A DNA stretch of 64,000 nucleotides from Sporosarcina sp. ANT_H38 (GTDB lineage Bacteria; Bacillota; Bacilli; Bacillales_A; Planococcaceae): the NCBI RefSeq assembly GCF_008369195.1, contig NZ_VOBC01000001.1:1488001-1552000 (forward strand), written 5' to 3'. Both the position numbers and the translations under genes were made by a program. Shown here one piece after another: positions 7,768 to 15,725 of this stretch; position 1 is the stretch's first letter; every line of letters starts with the position of its first letter. Below the pieces are notes generated by a model that was not told where the DNA came from, ran no database searches, and saw nothing but the letters and a program-made list of their open reading frames with translations.

Positions 7768-8244
7768 ATGATTACTCTCAGAAAAATCACACTAGAAAAC
7801 CGGCGTGCCATCTTTAAATTGGAAGTTTCAGAAGACCAACGTCGCTTCGTTGCGTCCAATCTATCAAGCGTGGCTTCGTGCTACGTCCTTGCAACCAATG
7901 GGGGACAACCATTTCCGTTTGCTATTTATTCCAATGAGTAGCCCGTTGGATTTGTTATGCTGACCTATGGAATCACCGGATACGAACTCCCATCAATCGA
8001 AGACGACGGGTATTGCATCGTGCGACTGATGATTGACAAGCAATACCAGAACCAAGGATACGGTCGAGAAGCTATGAAAAAAGTATTGGAATTTATCCGT
8101 ACCTTTCCGGCTGGTCCTGCAAATTACTGCTGGACCTCTTATGAAGCCAATAACGTCGTTGCTAAAAAGCTTTATGAAAGCTTCGGCTTCCATGACAACG
8201 GTGAAATCTTCCACAACGAACCAATAACTGTATTGCACCTCTAA
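7768..8244 (+). pseudogene. GNAT acetyltransferase interrupted by an amber codon
   Basis: Starting at ATG 7768 (GAAGGAGG upstream), the frame reads MITLRKITLENRRAIFKLEV up to FAIYSNE, then TAG (7,939-7,941), then continues in the same frame PVGFVMLTYGI. The rest has the acetyl-CoA-binding pattern IDKQYQNQGYGREAMKKVLE (Q/R-x-x-G-x-G/A) and the C-terminal NNVVAKKLYESFGF. Joined, the product is about 158 residues, normal for the family. Only the single in-frame stop separates the halves, so the loss is recent, or the base is a sequencing error. The second half alone lacks the N-terminal strands. Confidence 0.75.
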
Positions 8245-8525
8245 TTTGTGCCTCTCCATGATATAGGAATCGTTAATTTCATCAATTTCTGCGTTCTTAT
8301 GATTGAACTAGAGGGTATGATTGCTGGCGAAGTGAGTTTCCCTCTCTCTCATCCTCCTTACATCACAGTTTGTGTCTACTACGCTTTATATTTCCACTAT
8401 ATTGCTGACCCATTTCCCTTATTAAAACATTAATTATTTAATTACTTTTCATGTATCAATCATAAGCATATAATTTAAGAATTAAAAGATATTTTTTGCT
8501 TTTATTTCTCTTTTTTGGAGGCAAT
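8245..8525. other. Intergenic stretch
   Basis: Contains a 61-codon frame (8,248-8,433) without ribosome binding site that was not accepted. TTTGGAGG at 8,514-8,521 is the binding site of the next small gene. Confidence 0.3.
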
Positions 8526-8739
8526 ATGACTGATTTAACAGAACAACCATTGACTACTATACTAACTCAATTAACATTTAGCCCTCTGTATATTCTCACA
8601 GTAATAGTAGCTCTTGGTGTACTTATTTTCTTACGAAGTGAAAAGGGTTGCTTAATGTTTTTTTTATAAAATTTTCGCTGTCGGTCACATTATCATTTAT
8701 CTCCTAGCTATGTATTTTCATTTAACAAACCGGAATTGA
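8526..8739 (+). pseudogene. Small two-segment membrane protein with a frameshift in a T8 run
   Basis: ATG 8526 follows TTTGGAGGCAAT. The frame encodes MTDLTEQPLTTILTQ and a membrane helix (YILTVIVALGVLIFL) before ending at a TAA at 8,667 just after eight T (8,658-8,665). With seven T the frame continues YKIFAVGHIIIYLLAMYFHL to a TGA at 8,737, adding a second membrane helix. The intact protein would be about 71 residues. No family recognised. If the T8 is real, a 47-residue single-helix protein is made. Confidence 0.45.
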
Positions 8740-8825
8740 TACATTATTCGGGCCCACTACTAAATACATCTCTATTTATTGATTTCCTTCTCTGCTAATT
8801 CTGTTACTAAATCATAAGACAACTG

Positions 8826-8868
8826 CGATAAAGACCACTGATTATTTTTTAATCAGTGGTCTTTTTTT
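8826..8868 (+). terminator. Terminator, repeat family copy 2
   Basis: Perfect hairpin AAAGACCACTGATTA / TAATCAGTGGTCTTT followed by further T. It is the best copy of the GATAAAG-type terminator family. Confidence 0.85.
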
Positions 8869-9227
8869 GTCGTTATCTCTTCGCTTTATATTCGTACTGT
8901 CTATGAAGCTCTGCCTAAAATACCCTTTGCTTTCTTAAATGCAAGCGCATCATAAGAGAAGTTTAATTTACTGTAACTGCGAGTTTTTGATTGTATGGAT
9001 CGTAACCTTGGCAGCCTTCGCAATTTAATTGATGCTGAAATCTTTCTTCTCTACACCATTTTGAGAGTTTACTTAAGCAAACTCTTTTTTGATATTTAAA
9101 TAAGAATCATCAAGGAACCAAAAAATAATAATAAAAAGTACATAGAATATTAAGGTATAGACAATCATACATTTAATCAAAGTTGTTGTTTGTATTAGAT
9201 AGCAAATTATTGTAGAGGGGGATAGCT
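8869..9227. other. Intergenic stretch with a minus-strand coding scrap
   Basis: On the minus strand, about 8,970-9,080, a short frame reads KWCREERFQHQLNCEGCQGY, with a CxxC pair that looks like a remnant of a zinc-binding protein. It has no start or context. The GAGGGGGAT site before the next gene is at 9,214-9,222. Confidence 0.3.
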
Positions 9228-9626
9228 ATGAGCAATGAATTTGTTTTACTGGCACCGACAGCTTTTCAAGTGTTTAAAGCAGGTGAGTCGAATCCAAAAA
9301 AAGTAAAGCGGATTGTTTATGGACAAGCTACATCAGACGCGAATGGTATAGCCACACTTTATTTCACAGAAAACGGATTGGCTAATGGCAAAACATTTTT
9401 AACAACTATTGACTATGCAGTATCAAGCGTATATTCCACAAATCCTTCGATAAATGCAAGACCGAGAGTACAAATGCGCGAGAAGAATGTTACCGCAAAG
9501 TATGTCTCTGCTAATGTTACAAACACTAGCAGTATAGTAGTTCTAGGAATTAATGTATTAGGTTCAGAAAATCCAGTGAGTGGAATTCTTGTAGATTTTA
9601 TGATTTTAGGTAGTTTTGATAGTTAA
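9228..9626 (+). CDS. Hypothetical protein, phage-structural-like
   Basis: A 132-residue protein without signal peptide or membrane segment. It has a strong ribosome binding site (AGAGGGGGAT, 6 nt spacing). The first half contains QATSDANGIATLYFTENGLA, a pattern seen in small phage structural proteins where a value is added and checked by a beta-sandwich. The second half ends in a hydrophobic beta-rich tail. It neighbours a phage-type methyltransferase remnant and an integrase remnant, which fits a prophage origin. No family could be named with certainty. Confidence 0.55.
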   Translation: MSNEFVLLAPTAFQVFKAGESNPKKVKRIVYGQATSDANGIATLYFTENGLANGKTFLTTIDYAVSSVYSTNPSINARPRVQMREKNVTAKYVSANVTNTSSIVVLGINVLGSENPVSGILVDFMILGSFDS

Positions 9627-9774
9627 GTGAAAGCGACAAAGAGTTTGAAAGAATTGGATTAATAATGGTTGTTCGAAATTTTTGGTCACAATTTCCTCTA
9701 AGCTTTAAATTATTCGCCAGATAGATATTATTTTGCTTGGTTAGCAAATTGGATTTAAGGAATTCACTATTCAT
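9598..9774 (-). CDS. Possible small protein, unrecognised
   Basis: A 58-codon frame starting MNSEFLKSNLLTKQNNIYLA from ATG 9774, with AAGGGGG 6 nt upstream. Its 3' end overlaps the end of the converging 9228 gene by 29 bp. The C-terminal part is low complexity, so it may be a truncated remnant. No homologue recognised. Confidence 0.3.
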   Translation of the reverse strand: MNSEFLKSNLLTKQNNIYLANNLKLRGNCDQKFRTTIINPILSNSLSLSLNYQNYLKS

Positions 9775-9825
9775 TACCAAACCCCCTTCCACCTTTTTTG
9801 AATTATCTATTTTCAAAACGTTGTA

Positions 9826-10245
9826 TTAATCTTTCAAAATTGTGAGCCAATACATTTTACTTCTACGCTTCCCGAACTGTGGTTTAAAATCTATCACTGA
9901 TAGTATCTCGCCCCAATAGATTTGTTCTTCATTCTATTTGAAAATTAGTGTACCGCTCCGTTTCAAAACCCTGATGCACTCGATAAATCCTTGTTTCATA
10001 TCATTTGATCTACTTTTTTCAAATACTCCGTACTTCTTACCTAACCACGAATACTCCCCAACCTTTAACAAATATGTTGGATCTAATACTATTAAATAAA
10101 AACTACTATCAGAGAATGGAATATCACGGAAAACTACTATACTGTCATAGTTTACTTCTAATGTGCGACCATCACATAATGTGGCGCTTAGTTCACGTTT
10201 ATCCATGTAGATTGCACTTTCGTGTTGCATATGGAACCAAAACAT
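9826..10245 (-). pseudogene. Phage-type DNA methyltransferase remnant with amber stop
   Basis: The frame reads FWFHMQHESAIYMDKREL, TLCDGRTLEVNYDSIVVFRD, IPFSDSSFYLIVLDPTYL, KQGFIECIRVLKRSGTLIFK, then TAG at 9,934-9,936, then NEEQIYWGEILSVIDFKPQFG to a TAA at 9,826. This matches the small SAM-dependent methyltransferases of Bacillus phages, where TLIFKWNE is usual: the tryptophan TGG has become TAG. The DPPH-like catalytic motif is DPTY here. Upstream of 10,245 the frame ERILDS is shifted by a small deletion, removing the glycine-rich SAM motif. At least two lesions, so inactive. Confidence 0.7.
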
Positions 10246-10462
10246 GAATCTAAAATACGTTCAATCTATTTCTACACCTACTCATTTTGAGTCTACTCCC
10301 TATGTACGAACTGTCTAATTCCCTAACAATCAAAAGGATATATTATTACAATTCGGTAACAAACTGGTAACAATTAGCCGATAATGTTTACTTAATTATT
10401 TTTTGATGAGACAATTCCTTTAGAACAAATCAATTGTTAATGTCATAAATCGGAGGTGATTC
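10246..10462. other. Intergenic stretch
   Basis: Start of the methyltransferase remnant in another frame (ERILDS, about 10,250-10,270) and the leader of the next small gene with CGGAGGTGAT at 10,451-10,460. Confidence 0.35.
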
Positions 10463-10633
10463 ATGTTTGTAATCATACGAGACAACGATGGTGTAACAGA
10501 GATTTTAAAGGAATCTAGCACTCAGTCGGACAAAACTTTTACCGATTACTACGCGGCAGACTTGTTAGTGCAACAACTGAATCAAAACGTAATCCCCTCC
10601 AAAAATTGGAGTGTTTCTGAAAAATTACACTAA
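10463..10633 (+). CDS. Small protein of 56 residues, unrecognised
   Basis: ATG 10463 follows the near-perfect ribosome binding site CGGAGGTGATTC. The protein begins MFVIIRDNDGVTEILKESST and ends WSVSEKLH. It is acidic, soluble and without membrane segment. The strong initiation region and the following terminator-family repeat support a real gene. It is too short for most automatic tracks. Function unknown; lies in the prophage-like part of the accessory block. Confidence 0.6.
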   Translation: MFVIIRDNDGVTEILKESSTQSDKTFTDYYAADLLVQQLNQNVIPSKNWSVSEKLH

Positions 10634-10728
10634 GTAGCTCAACAAGCGGTTAGCTACTTAGCCTCTATCTCTGATTTTCATTAAATAAATTTTCTACCAA
10701 TATGTAGCTATTTTACAAGATAACCATG

Positions 10729-10767
10729 ATAAAGGTTGATGATTATTTGTAATCAGCGGTCTTTTTG
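10729..10767 (+). terminator. Terminator, repeat family copy 3
   Basis: GATAAAGG followed by an imperfect hairpin around GATTATTTGTAATC and CTTTTT, homologous to the copies at 7,080 and 8,826. It lies about 95 bp after the 56-residue gene. Confidence 0.6.
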
Positions 10768-10857
10768 ATTGAACTGAATAGCTACCTAAATACCGACAGC
10801 TGTTTTCACCTCGAATTTTCTTCACACGTCTCTGGTGAATTGGACCTGACCAATGTA

Positions 10858-11517
10858 TCAGTGAATCATAGGAAAACCGAATTTCCACAACAACACGTGT
10901 CGACCTTGATCAGATAACGAAACTTGTCGCCATTTCCTGTTTCCCGCTTCATTTTTCACCTGATAAACCCCACATTTCAATGCTTGTTCTACTTGTGGCC
11001 CACTCATTTCGACAGCTTCGTTCAGCCTCAACCCCATTGTCCCTGCCAATTGCATCACGGCTCACACATTAGCAGCTGTTTCAGTGCCTCTCCCATCGTC
11101 TTCAGCCCTTTCTCGTACGAACCTTCTGTATATCGTTATATTCGCGTTCTGTCCACGCTCTATCTCCTTTTACCGCTGGCGTTTTCTCTTATAGGATAAA
11201 AAATGTATCTTTCAGTCCTTTATTATCGGGAATTTCATGTTTGACTTTCGAATTCTTGTCTTGCATATAGCGAATTGCACCAAGGTCGTTTTTGAGCGTT
11301 TTCGGTGCAACTTCCTCTGTTTGTCGTTGTTGGATTTAAGCCACTAAATGTTTATCTTGTAAATTCCGCAAGTTTTCAGCTTGAATTCCTCGTCTAAAAA
11401 CCCGACGAAGTTCCGACAGCTGCTTTCGTATCTGGCACGAATACAGAAGGAGTTTGCTCTTGTATGTCGATATACTTTCTCCATCCGTGCCATGATTGGT
11501 GACTTTCCATTTGTCAT
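10858..11517 (-). pseudogene. Tyrosine recombinase (integrase) remnant 1
   Basis: From ATG 11517 (AAGGGAG upstream) the frame reads MTNGKSPIMARMEKVYRHTR then ARYESSCRNFVGFLDEEFKL, the SAM-like DNA-binding N-terminus of integrases. Further fragments in other frames include APKTLKNDLGAIRYMQDK and KTPAVKGDRAWTEREYNDIQ. The frame 10,858-11,058 reads LAGTMGLRLNEAVEMS, the conserved box around the first catalytic arginine of tyrosine recombinases, and VSLSDQGRHVLL. The C-terminal H-x-x-R/tyrosine part was not found. Several frameshifts make it a pseudogene. Confidence 0.72.
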
Positions 11518-11685
11518 TTTCAACTCCCTTTCACCCCCAAAAAATGCATAGCTCACACGTCGGTATTTTCAGGATTCCCTCGTCGAAGGCTAAAACAAAA
11601 ACATATAACCTGTGCCAACGGTATTTAGGGGTCTGTTTTCGGTTCTTGGGTACTGTTTTTGTTTCCTTTTAACTCTCATGTAGAC
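11518..11685. other. Upstream region of the integrase remnant
   Basis: No gene recognised. Confidence 0.3.
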
Positions 11686-11760
11686 TCAGTTGATATAACA
11701 TCCGTTCACGGAAGTAGTTAACTTTATTACTCAATAAGAAAAAGCAACCCGTTAGTTTAA
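11686..11760. repeat. Island repeat family R, copy 1
   Basis: Contains GTTCACGGAAGTAGTTAA and TTACTCAATAAGAAAAAGC. About 80% identical over 55 bp to the copy at 12,489. It lies immediately after the 3' end of the minus-strand gene 11,792-12,334. Confidence 0.65.
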
Positions 11761-11791
11761 CAAGGAATCTAATCTTCTTCTCTTATATTCG

Positions 11792-12334
11792 TTATTCAAT
11801 TGAATTAGCAATTTCAACTAATGTATCAGCGGTTACCTTAGATACCCTTTTATCGATTCCAAGCATATATTGCCAATTACCATCTTCGAAAACAAAAAAA
11901 TTAAATAATTGATGTTCAACATAAATAGCTTTCTGTCCATTTTTAAGTGTATAGACTTTCTGATTGCCTCTATTCTTAAAAGTTATTTTATTTTTCAAGG
12001 GACGAATATCAATTTTATAATTATTTACTGTTACCTTTTCATTCACTAACTTGATTTCCAGTAAATCATTGATGTCATATTTGTTATCTTCATTAAATCT
12101 TCCGAACTGGAGGGTGAAAGGAATAGATGGCTTGATTTCCGGCAATTTCACATCTTGTTTAAAGTGATTTTCAAATTCCTTAACTGCTTTTTCAACAGAT
12201 ATATATCCAAATTGGGCGTAACTTTCTTCAAGAGATGGGGGGGTATCGTTTGGGTTTGCAAATATCATTTCATTAGCTGAAAAACAAATGGAGATACATA
12301 TTATTGAAAATAAAAGATGAGTTTTTTTTTGCAT
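11792..12334 (-). CDS. Secreted protein of unknown function
   Basis: A 180-residue protein with a clear signal peptide: MQKKTHLLFSIICISICFSA, with a likely cleavage after IFA (about residue 27). The start ATG 12334 has AAGGGTGTG upstream; an upstream GTG at 12343 is less likely. The mature part is rich in beta strands; the C-terminal LFNFFVFEDGNWQYMLGIDK and VTADTLVEIANSI resemble the DUF4367-like C-terminal domain found on anti-sigma-type proteins of Bacillales. The neighbouring sigma/anti-sigma pair is consistent with that, but the link is inference. Confidence 0.6.
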   Translation of the reverse strand: MQKKTHLLFSIICISICFSANEMIFANPNDTPPSLEESYAQFGYISVEKAVKEFENHFKQDVKLPEIKPSIPFTLQFGRFNEDNKYDINDLLEIKLVNEKVTVNNYKIDIRPLKNKITFKNRGNQKVYTLKNGQKAIYVEHQLFNFFVFEDGNWQYMLGIDKRVSKVTADTLVEIANSIE

Positions 12335-12458
12335 TTGCCACACACCCTTATTCTTTTAATAAATAGCTTTCCCATTAACAGAAAATATATTACTCTTCTC
12401 CAACTAATCTGCCCCGTTGAACAAGTCGCTACATGAGAGATCAATCTTCAAACCATTG
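12335..12458. other. Intergenic stretch
   Basis: No gene recognised; leads into repeat copy 2. Confidence 0.3.
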
Positions 12459-12560
12459 AACGACCTTGTATACGCCATGCACACCAGGTTGACATAGCGC
12501 CAGTTCACGGGAGTAGTTAATTGCCTTACTCAATAAGAAAAGCTGCCATGTAAAGGGCAG
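12459..12560. repeat. Island repeat family R, copy 2
   Basis: Longest copy. Its left half (CGACCTTGTATACGCCATGC, CAGGTTGACATAGCGCC) matches 13,825-13,870; its right half (GTTCACGGGAGTAGTTAA, TTACTCAATAAGAAAAGC) matches 11,703-11,752. It follows the anti-sigma gene and includes its terminator hairpin. Confidence 0.65.
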
Positions 12561-12583
12561 CCGATTGTTCCCTTTTTTGATAT
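12536..12583 (-). terminator. Terminator of the sigma/anti-sigma operon
   Basis: Minus-strand hairpin GGCTGCCCTTTACATGGCAGC followed by TTTTCTT; stem GCTGCC/GGCAGC. Part of repeat copy 2. Confidence 0.65.
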
Positions 12584-12625
12584 TTAAATACTTTTATCAC
12601 CTTTTCGGACACCACTTCTTAAATA

Positions 12626-13237
12626 TTATTCCAGATAAGTTTCCGTTGAATATTCAATACCTTCTTCACCAACGAATTTCCTAGGTGCTATTTTTTTCAA
12701 GGTATAAGTGAACCCTTGCTTGCCAGTCACTTTGATTGTATACGTATCATTTTTCTTTTTAATACTATACTTGGTAAACTCTCCTGCTACTAAAGGTACC
12801 TCTTTTATTTTATACCTCTTTAAGATTTCTTCACTCAGGTCTGGATCGTAACTACTACTTTGGAAACGATCCTCAATCACGAGTGAATTTTTACTGAATA
12901 TAATTTCATAATAAGTTGTGCTAGTTTGACTCGTTTGTCTCAAAAAGACGCCGTCCCAGGAAGCCGTGACATCCGTTATATGCTCCCCTTTTCCAGAAGA
13001 CTCGCCAGTACCAATATATTCATTGTTGAACAAAACGAATATACCAGTGCAGACGGAGAATAAAACGACAAGTGAAACGATGGTTGGAAGCCATGTTTGG
13101 ATGCGATTTGCTTTTTTATTGCAGCTCGGTTGGAAAATCCGACGGTGCAAGTTTTCTTTTTGTGTTGAGGAGGGACGGAATGATTGGCCAAGCACTTCCA
13201 ACTCTTTCGTTATTTCATCATCGGATAAGTGTTTCAT
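12626..13237 (-). CDS. Anti-sigma factor (probable), single-pass membrane protein
   Basis: A 203-residue protein. ATG 13237 follows AAAGGAGGATTT. The N-terminus MKHLSDDEITKELEVLGQS is a short cytoplasmic region, followed by one membrane helix (WLPTIVSLVVLFSVCTGIFV, about residues 50-70) and an extracytoplasmic domain (TASWDGVFLRQTSQTSTTYY, GFTYTLKKIAPRKFVG). The gene overlaps the end of the ECF sigma gene by 20 bp, the usual arrangement for sigma/anti-sigma pairs. No zinc-binding HxxxCxxC motif is present, so sigma binding is inferred from position and topology. Confidence 0.7.
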   Translation of the reverse strand: MKHLSDDEITKELEVLGQSFRPSSTQKENLHRRIFQPSCNKKANRIQTWLPTIVSLVVLFSVCTGIFVLFNNEYIGTGESSGKGEHITDVTASWDGVFLRQTSQTSTTYYEIIFSKNSLVIEDRFQSSSYDPDLSEEILKRYKIKEVPLVAGEFTKYSIKKKNDTYTIKVTGKQGFTYTLKKIAPRKFVGEEGIEYSTETYLE

Positions 13238-13730
13238 TTGTAAATCCTCCTTTCTCCAATTCCTTTTTAAATACGGCAATTGCCCGCGACAGACTCATTT
13301 TCACTTTCCCTTCTGAACAATGTAAGATGGATGATGCTTCTTTTGTGGAAAATCCCTGAATCTTTCGCAATATGATCACTTGCTGGTAGCTAGGCTTTAA
13401 CCGATGGAGTGATTCATAAAATTGTTTTTGCTGCGAATTAAGAAGTGCAATCTCTTCCGGTGATGTATTGTGCTTGGAACTGAGGATATTCGTATCGAAA
13501 TAATACGTTAAGGGGTTTTTCTTTCTGAAATAGCTCATCGTTGTCGTATACGCAATCCGAAAAATCCATGTTTTTATGGAAGACTGTTCCTTGAATTGAT
13601 GTTCGTTCGCAATGACCTTCAAAAATGTCTCTTGTGTTAGGTCTTCGGCGGTATGAGGATCTTTGACTTGTAATAAGATGTAACTGTAGATGGAACCAAA
13701 ATAGTCATTAAACCATTTCTCACTGGACAT
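13218..13730 (-). CDS. ECF-type RNA polymerase sigma factor
   Basis: A 170-residue sigma factor of the extracytoplasmic-function group. Region 2 is visible as KDPHTAEDLTQETFLKVIAN with the RTWIFRIAY-like KTWIFRIAYTTTMSYFRKK; region 4 is LHRLKPSYQQVIILRKIQGF plus STKEASSILHCSEGKVKMSL, a helix-turn-helix. The start ATG 13730 follows AGAGGTGAAAG; GTG at 13739 is an alternative. It directs RNA polymerase to promoters of an unknown regulon, normally held by the anti-sigma protein encoded next. It lies within the accessory block, so the regulon may be local. No autoregulatory promoter could be defined. Confidence 0.9.
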   Translation of the reverse strand: MSSEKWFNDYFGSIYSYILLQVKDPHTAEDLTQETFLKVIANEHQFKEQSSIKTWIFRIAYTTTMSYFRKKNPLTYYFDTNILSSKHNTSPEEIALLNSQQKQFYESLHRLKPSYQQVIILRKIQGFSTKEASSILHCSEGKVKMSLSRAIAVFKKELEKGGFTNETLIR

Positions 13731-13820
13731 CTCTTTCACCTCTCTTCCCTTACTAACTACTTAGACGCAATCCATTAAAATCCGTAACGGTTATTATCAT
13801 ATCGGTATTAACATTACTTG

Positions 13821-13890
13821 TTAAAGGACCTTGCATACTCCATACATAACAGGTTAACATAACACCGATTCTCGGCAGTTTGTTAAGACA
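13821..13890. repeat. Island repeat family R, copy 3
   Basis: GGACCTTGCATACTCCATAC then CAGGTTAACATAACACCGAT, aligned to 12,463-12,512 at about 70% identity. It lies in the 400-bp gap upstream of the sigma gene. Confidence 0.55.
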
Positions 13891-14084
13891 GGTAACCCTT
13901 TGTAATGCCTCTGCCCCCCCTTATTGCCCTCGGCGTTCTTTATGCACGGAAACTATACATCGTTGAGTTAACGGGCTTTCTGGTGAAAGCTAAGCCTGTC
14001 TAAACGAATAGATATGCAGGTTTCAATTTATCTACAAGAAGGCAAAAAATATGTATTTTATAATCGAAATGTTTCTTCCCCAAT
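13891..14084. other. Intergenic stretch
   Basis: No gene was seen. A C7 run occurs at about 13,914-13,920. Confidence 0.3.
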
Positions 14085-14110
14085 AAAAAATAGCTACCGA
14101 AGTAGCTAGC
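14085..14110 (-). terminator. Terminator of the 14,139-14,579 gene
   Basis: Minus-strand TAGCTACTTCGGTAGCTA followed by TTTTTT. Confidence 0.75.
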
Positions 14111-14138
14111 TCAATAGTATTTATATATTTACAACCAA

Positions 14139-14579
14139 TTAATATGAGATTGAACCAAAACTTATACTTTTCTCACTAGATAGACCACATCCTTTTAATT
14201 GGACAAGTCTTCCACCGTAATCTATATCAACAGAAGTTAATTCTTCACACATAAATTGTCTTACAAATTCTTTCTCCGAGGTAAATTCTTTTACTTGAAT
14301 TTCTGATTTCTGTCGGTGCAAGTCGTAGATCTCTACTTCAGTTATTATTTTCATCTCGTTGCTGTTCTTTTCAATAAAAGAAGATACTGCAGCATGATTT
14401 TCTGTGTTTAGTTCATATGGATTAGTAAAATCCACTAGAAGTGGCTTAGACGTCTGAATATTTATAAAAATAGTGAGTGAGAGGATTATTATTAACGTTG
14501 TTGTGAGAATTATTAAAATCAAATTCACCATTACTTTAGTCGGATTGATATCCGGCTCTCCTTTTTGCTCGTTTGTCAC
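14139..14579 (-). CDS. Membrane-anchored hypothetical protein
   Basis: A 146-residue protein that starts with GTG (14579) after AAGGAGA. A single N-terminal membrane helix (VNLILIILTTTLIIILSLTI, about residues 18-37) anchors an extracytoplasmic domain of about 105 residues, with two cysteines (MCEEL, KGCGL) that could form a disulphide. No family recognised. It stands alone with its own terminator in the accessory block. Confidence 0.6.
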   Translation of the reverse strand: MTNEQKGEPDINPTKVMVNLILIILTTTLIIILSLTIFINIQTSKPLLVDFTNPYELNTENHAAVSSFIEKNSNEMKIITEVEIYDLHRQKSEIQVKEFTSEKEFVRQFMCEELTSVDIDYGGRLVQLKGCGLSSEKSISFGSISY

Positions 14580-15059
14580 GATAAGAATCTCCTTGTTATC
14601 GAGTTTGTTAAATTTGTGTAATGTATTTTAGTTCCTTTTACAAATTATCATGTAATTGTACGGTGTTCTTTGTTAGTTTTTCAACTTGTCCACCTTTACC
14701 ACTAATCTTTAAATGAAGCTGTTTATAGATTTAATGTTAATATATTTGACTGAAAAATTACTAGACCGGACGGCACAACATTTGGAAGCGGAACTTTAGC
14801 ACCCGGGAGATGCATCACAGATAAAGTAAATAATTCTTATCCTAACATGGCAATAGGGACGTATAAATTCTCTTTTGTTGTTTTGTCCCACTTTAGATAT
14901 AACTCGTTAGTCTTATTTCATTTCATTCAGCTATCCAATCAACATTCCACGTTCCTGTGGGTAATGTTTCATTCCCGATCCATCTAGCTCATCCTAAAGC
15001 TACTGTAACCTCAAGATGATAGTTACATCCATTAAAGACTTTAAGATGCTCTAGAATGG
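14580..15059. other. Gene-poor stretch with a plus-strand coding scrap
   Basis: On the plus strand at about 14,760-14,870 an open stretch reads TRPDGTTFGSGTLAPGRCIT, then PNMAIGTYKFSF; it has no start and soon breaks up. It looks like a remnant of an exported or phage-type protein that was not identified. No other feature recognised. Confidence 0.3.
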
Positions 15060-15668
15060 ATCCTGTGACCTCATGTTAATATTTTAAGCTTGTACTTCGA
15101 TGACACCAAGTACAATCAATAATTACTATCTTTCCTCATCAATTAATAAAGTTGATTCTTGTCTCTCTGTTATCTTATCGTTCTTAAAGCACTCAGGAAG
15201 GATTTCTACTTTTGCATGACTTCGCTTTATGCCTCTTTACATTTTAAAAGGTTGATAGCTTGCTAAACGAAATTGAAGCATCGATTTGTACTACTTGTCC
15301 GTTTTGATCACGAGTGTTCATCTTTCAACATTTATAGAATACTTTGATATAACGAACATAATTATTTATGGTTGCTGAAGAAACTGTCTTTTTTCAGGTC
15401 AATTTATACCATTAGGATCATTAATCTTTCGACTCTTCTCATTACCAACAACTGTGTAATCCCCTTTCTTTCGAACTTACTTGACGCATTGTCGAATACG
15501 GGCCGCTTTTACCTTATCTGATTCATAAGTCTCGAGTTCACTCTTTACATAAACTAGGAACAGCTTAATTTATTGATCATATGACATGAACATTTTCTCG
15601 GACAGTTTCTTTGATTCGTAATACAACAGTGAAACTTCTAGATAAAATCCGATTTCTGTCAACTTCAT
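15060..15668 (-). pseudogene. Tyrosine recombinase (integrase) remnant 2, next to spo0A
   Basis: From ATG 15668 the frame reads MKLTEIGFYLEVSLLYYESK, then LSEKMFMSYDQ, stop, IKLFLVYVKSELETYESDKV, AARIRQCVK, stop, YTVVGNEKSRKIN. After a frame change it continues VSSATINNYVRYIKVFYK. These are the helices of the SAM-like N-terminal domain of tyrosine recombinases (S..T...Y...IK.F). Several stops and a frameshift inactivate it, and the catalytic domain was not found. It is the first gene remnant beyond the spo0A 3' end, the standard position of an integrase next to its attachment site. Confidence 0.68.
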
Positions 15669-15689
15669 TTTTCTAGCCTCTTTCCGGAC

Positions 15690-15725
15690 ATAAAAAAACC
15701 AACTAATCTAAAAATTAGTCAGCTT
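15690..15725 (-). terminator. Terminator downstream of spo0A
   Basis: Minus-strand CTAATTTTTAGATTAG hairpin followed by GGTTTTTTT, about 100 bp after the spo0A stop. Confidence 0.6.

Noticed and set aside
8248..8433. 61-codon plus-strand frame
   Set aside because: No ribosome binding site, no domain, follows a pseudogene; probably chance.
7939..9936. TAG recoding (read-through) in the acetyltransferase and methyltransferase
   Set aside because: Intact genes here end normally, no suppressor or pyrrolysine system is visible, and both genes lie in a decaying region with other lesions; simple nonsense mutations suffice.
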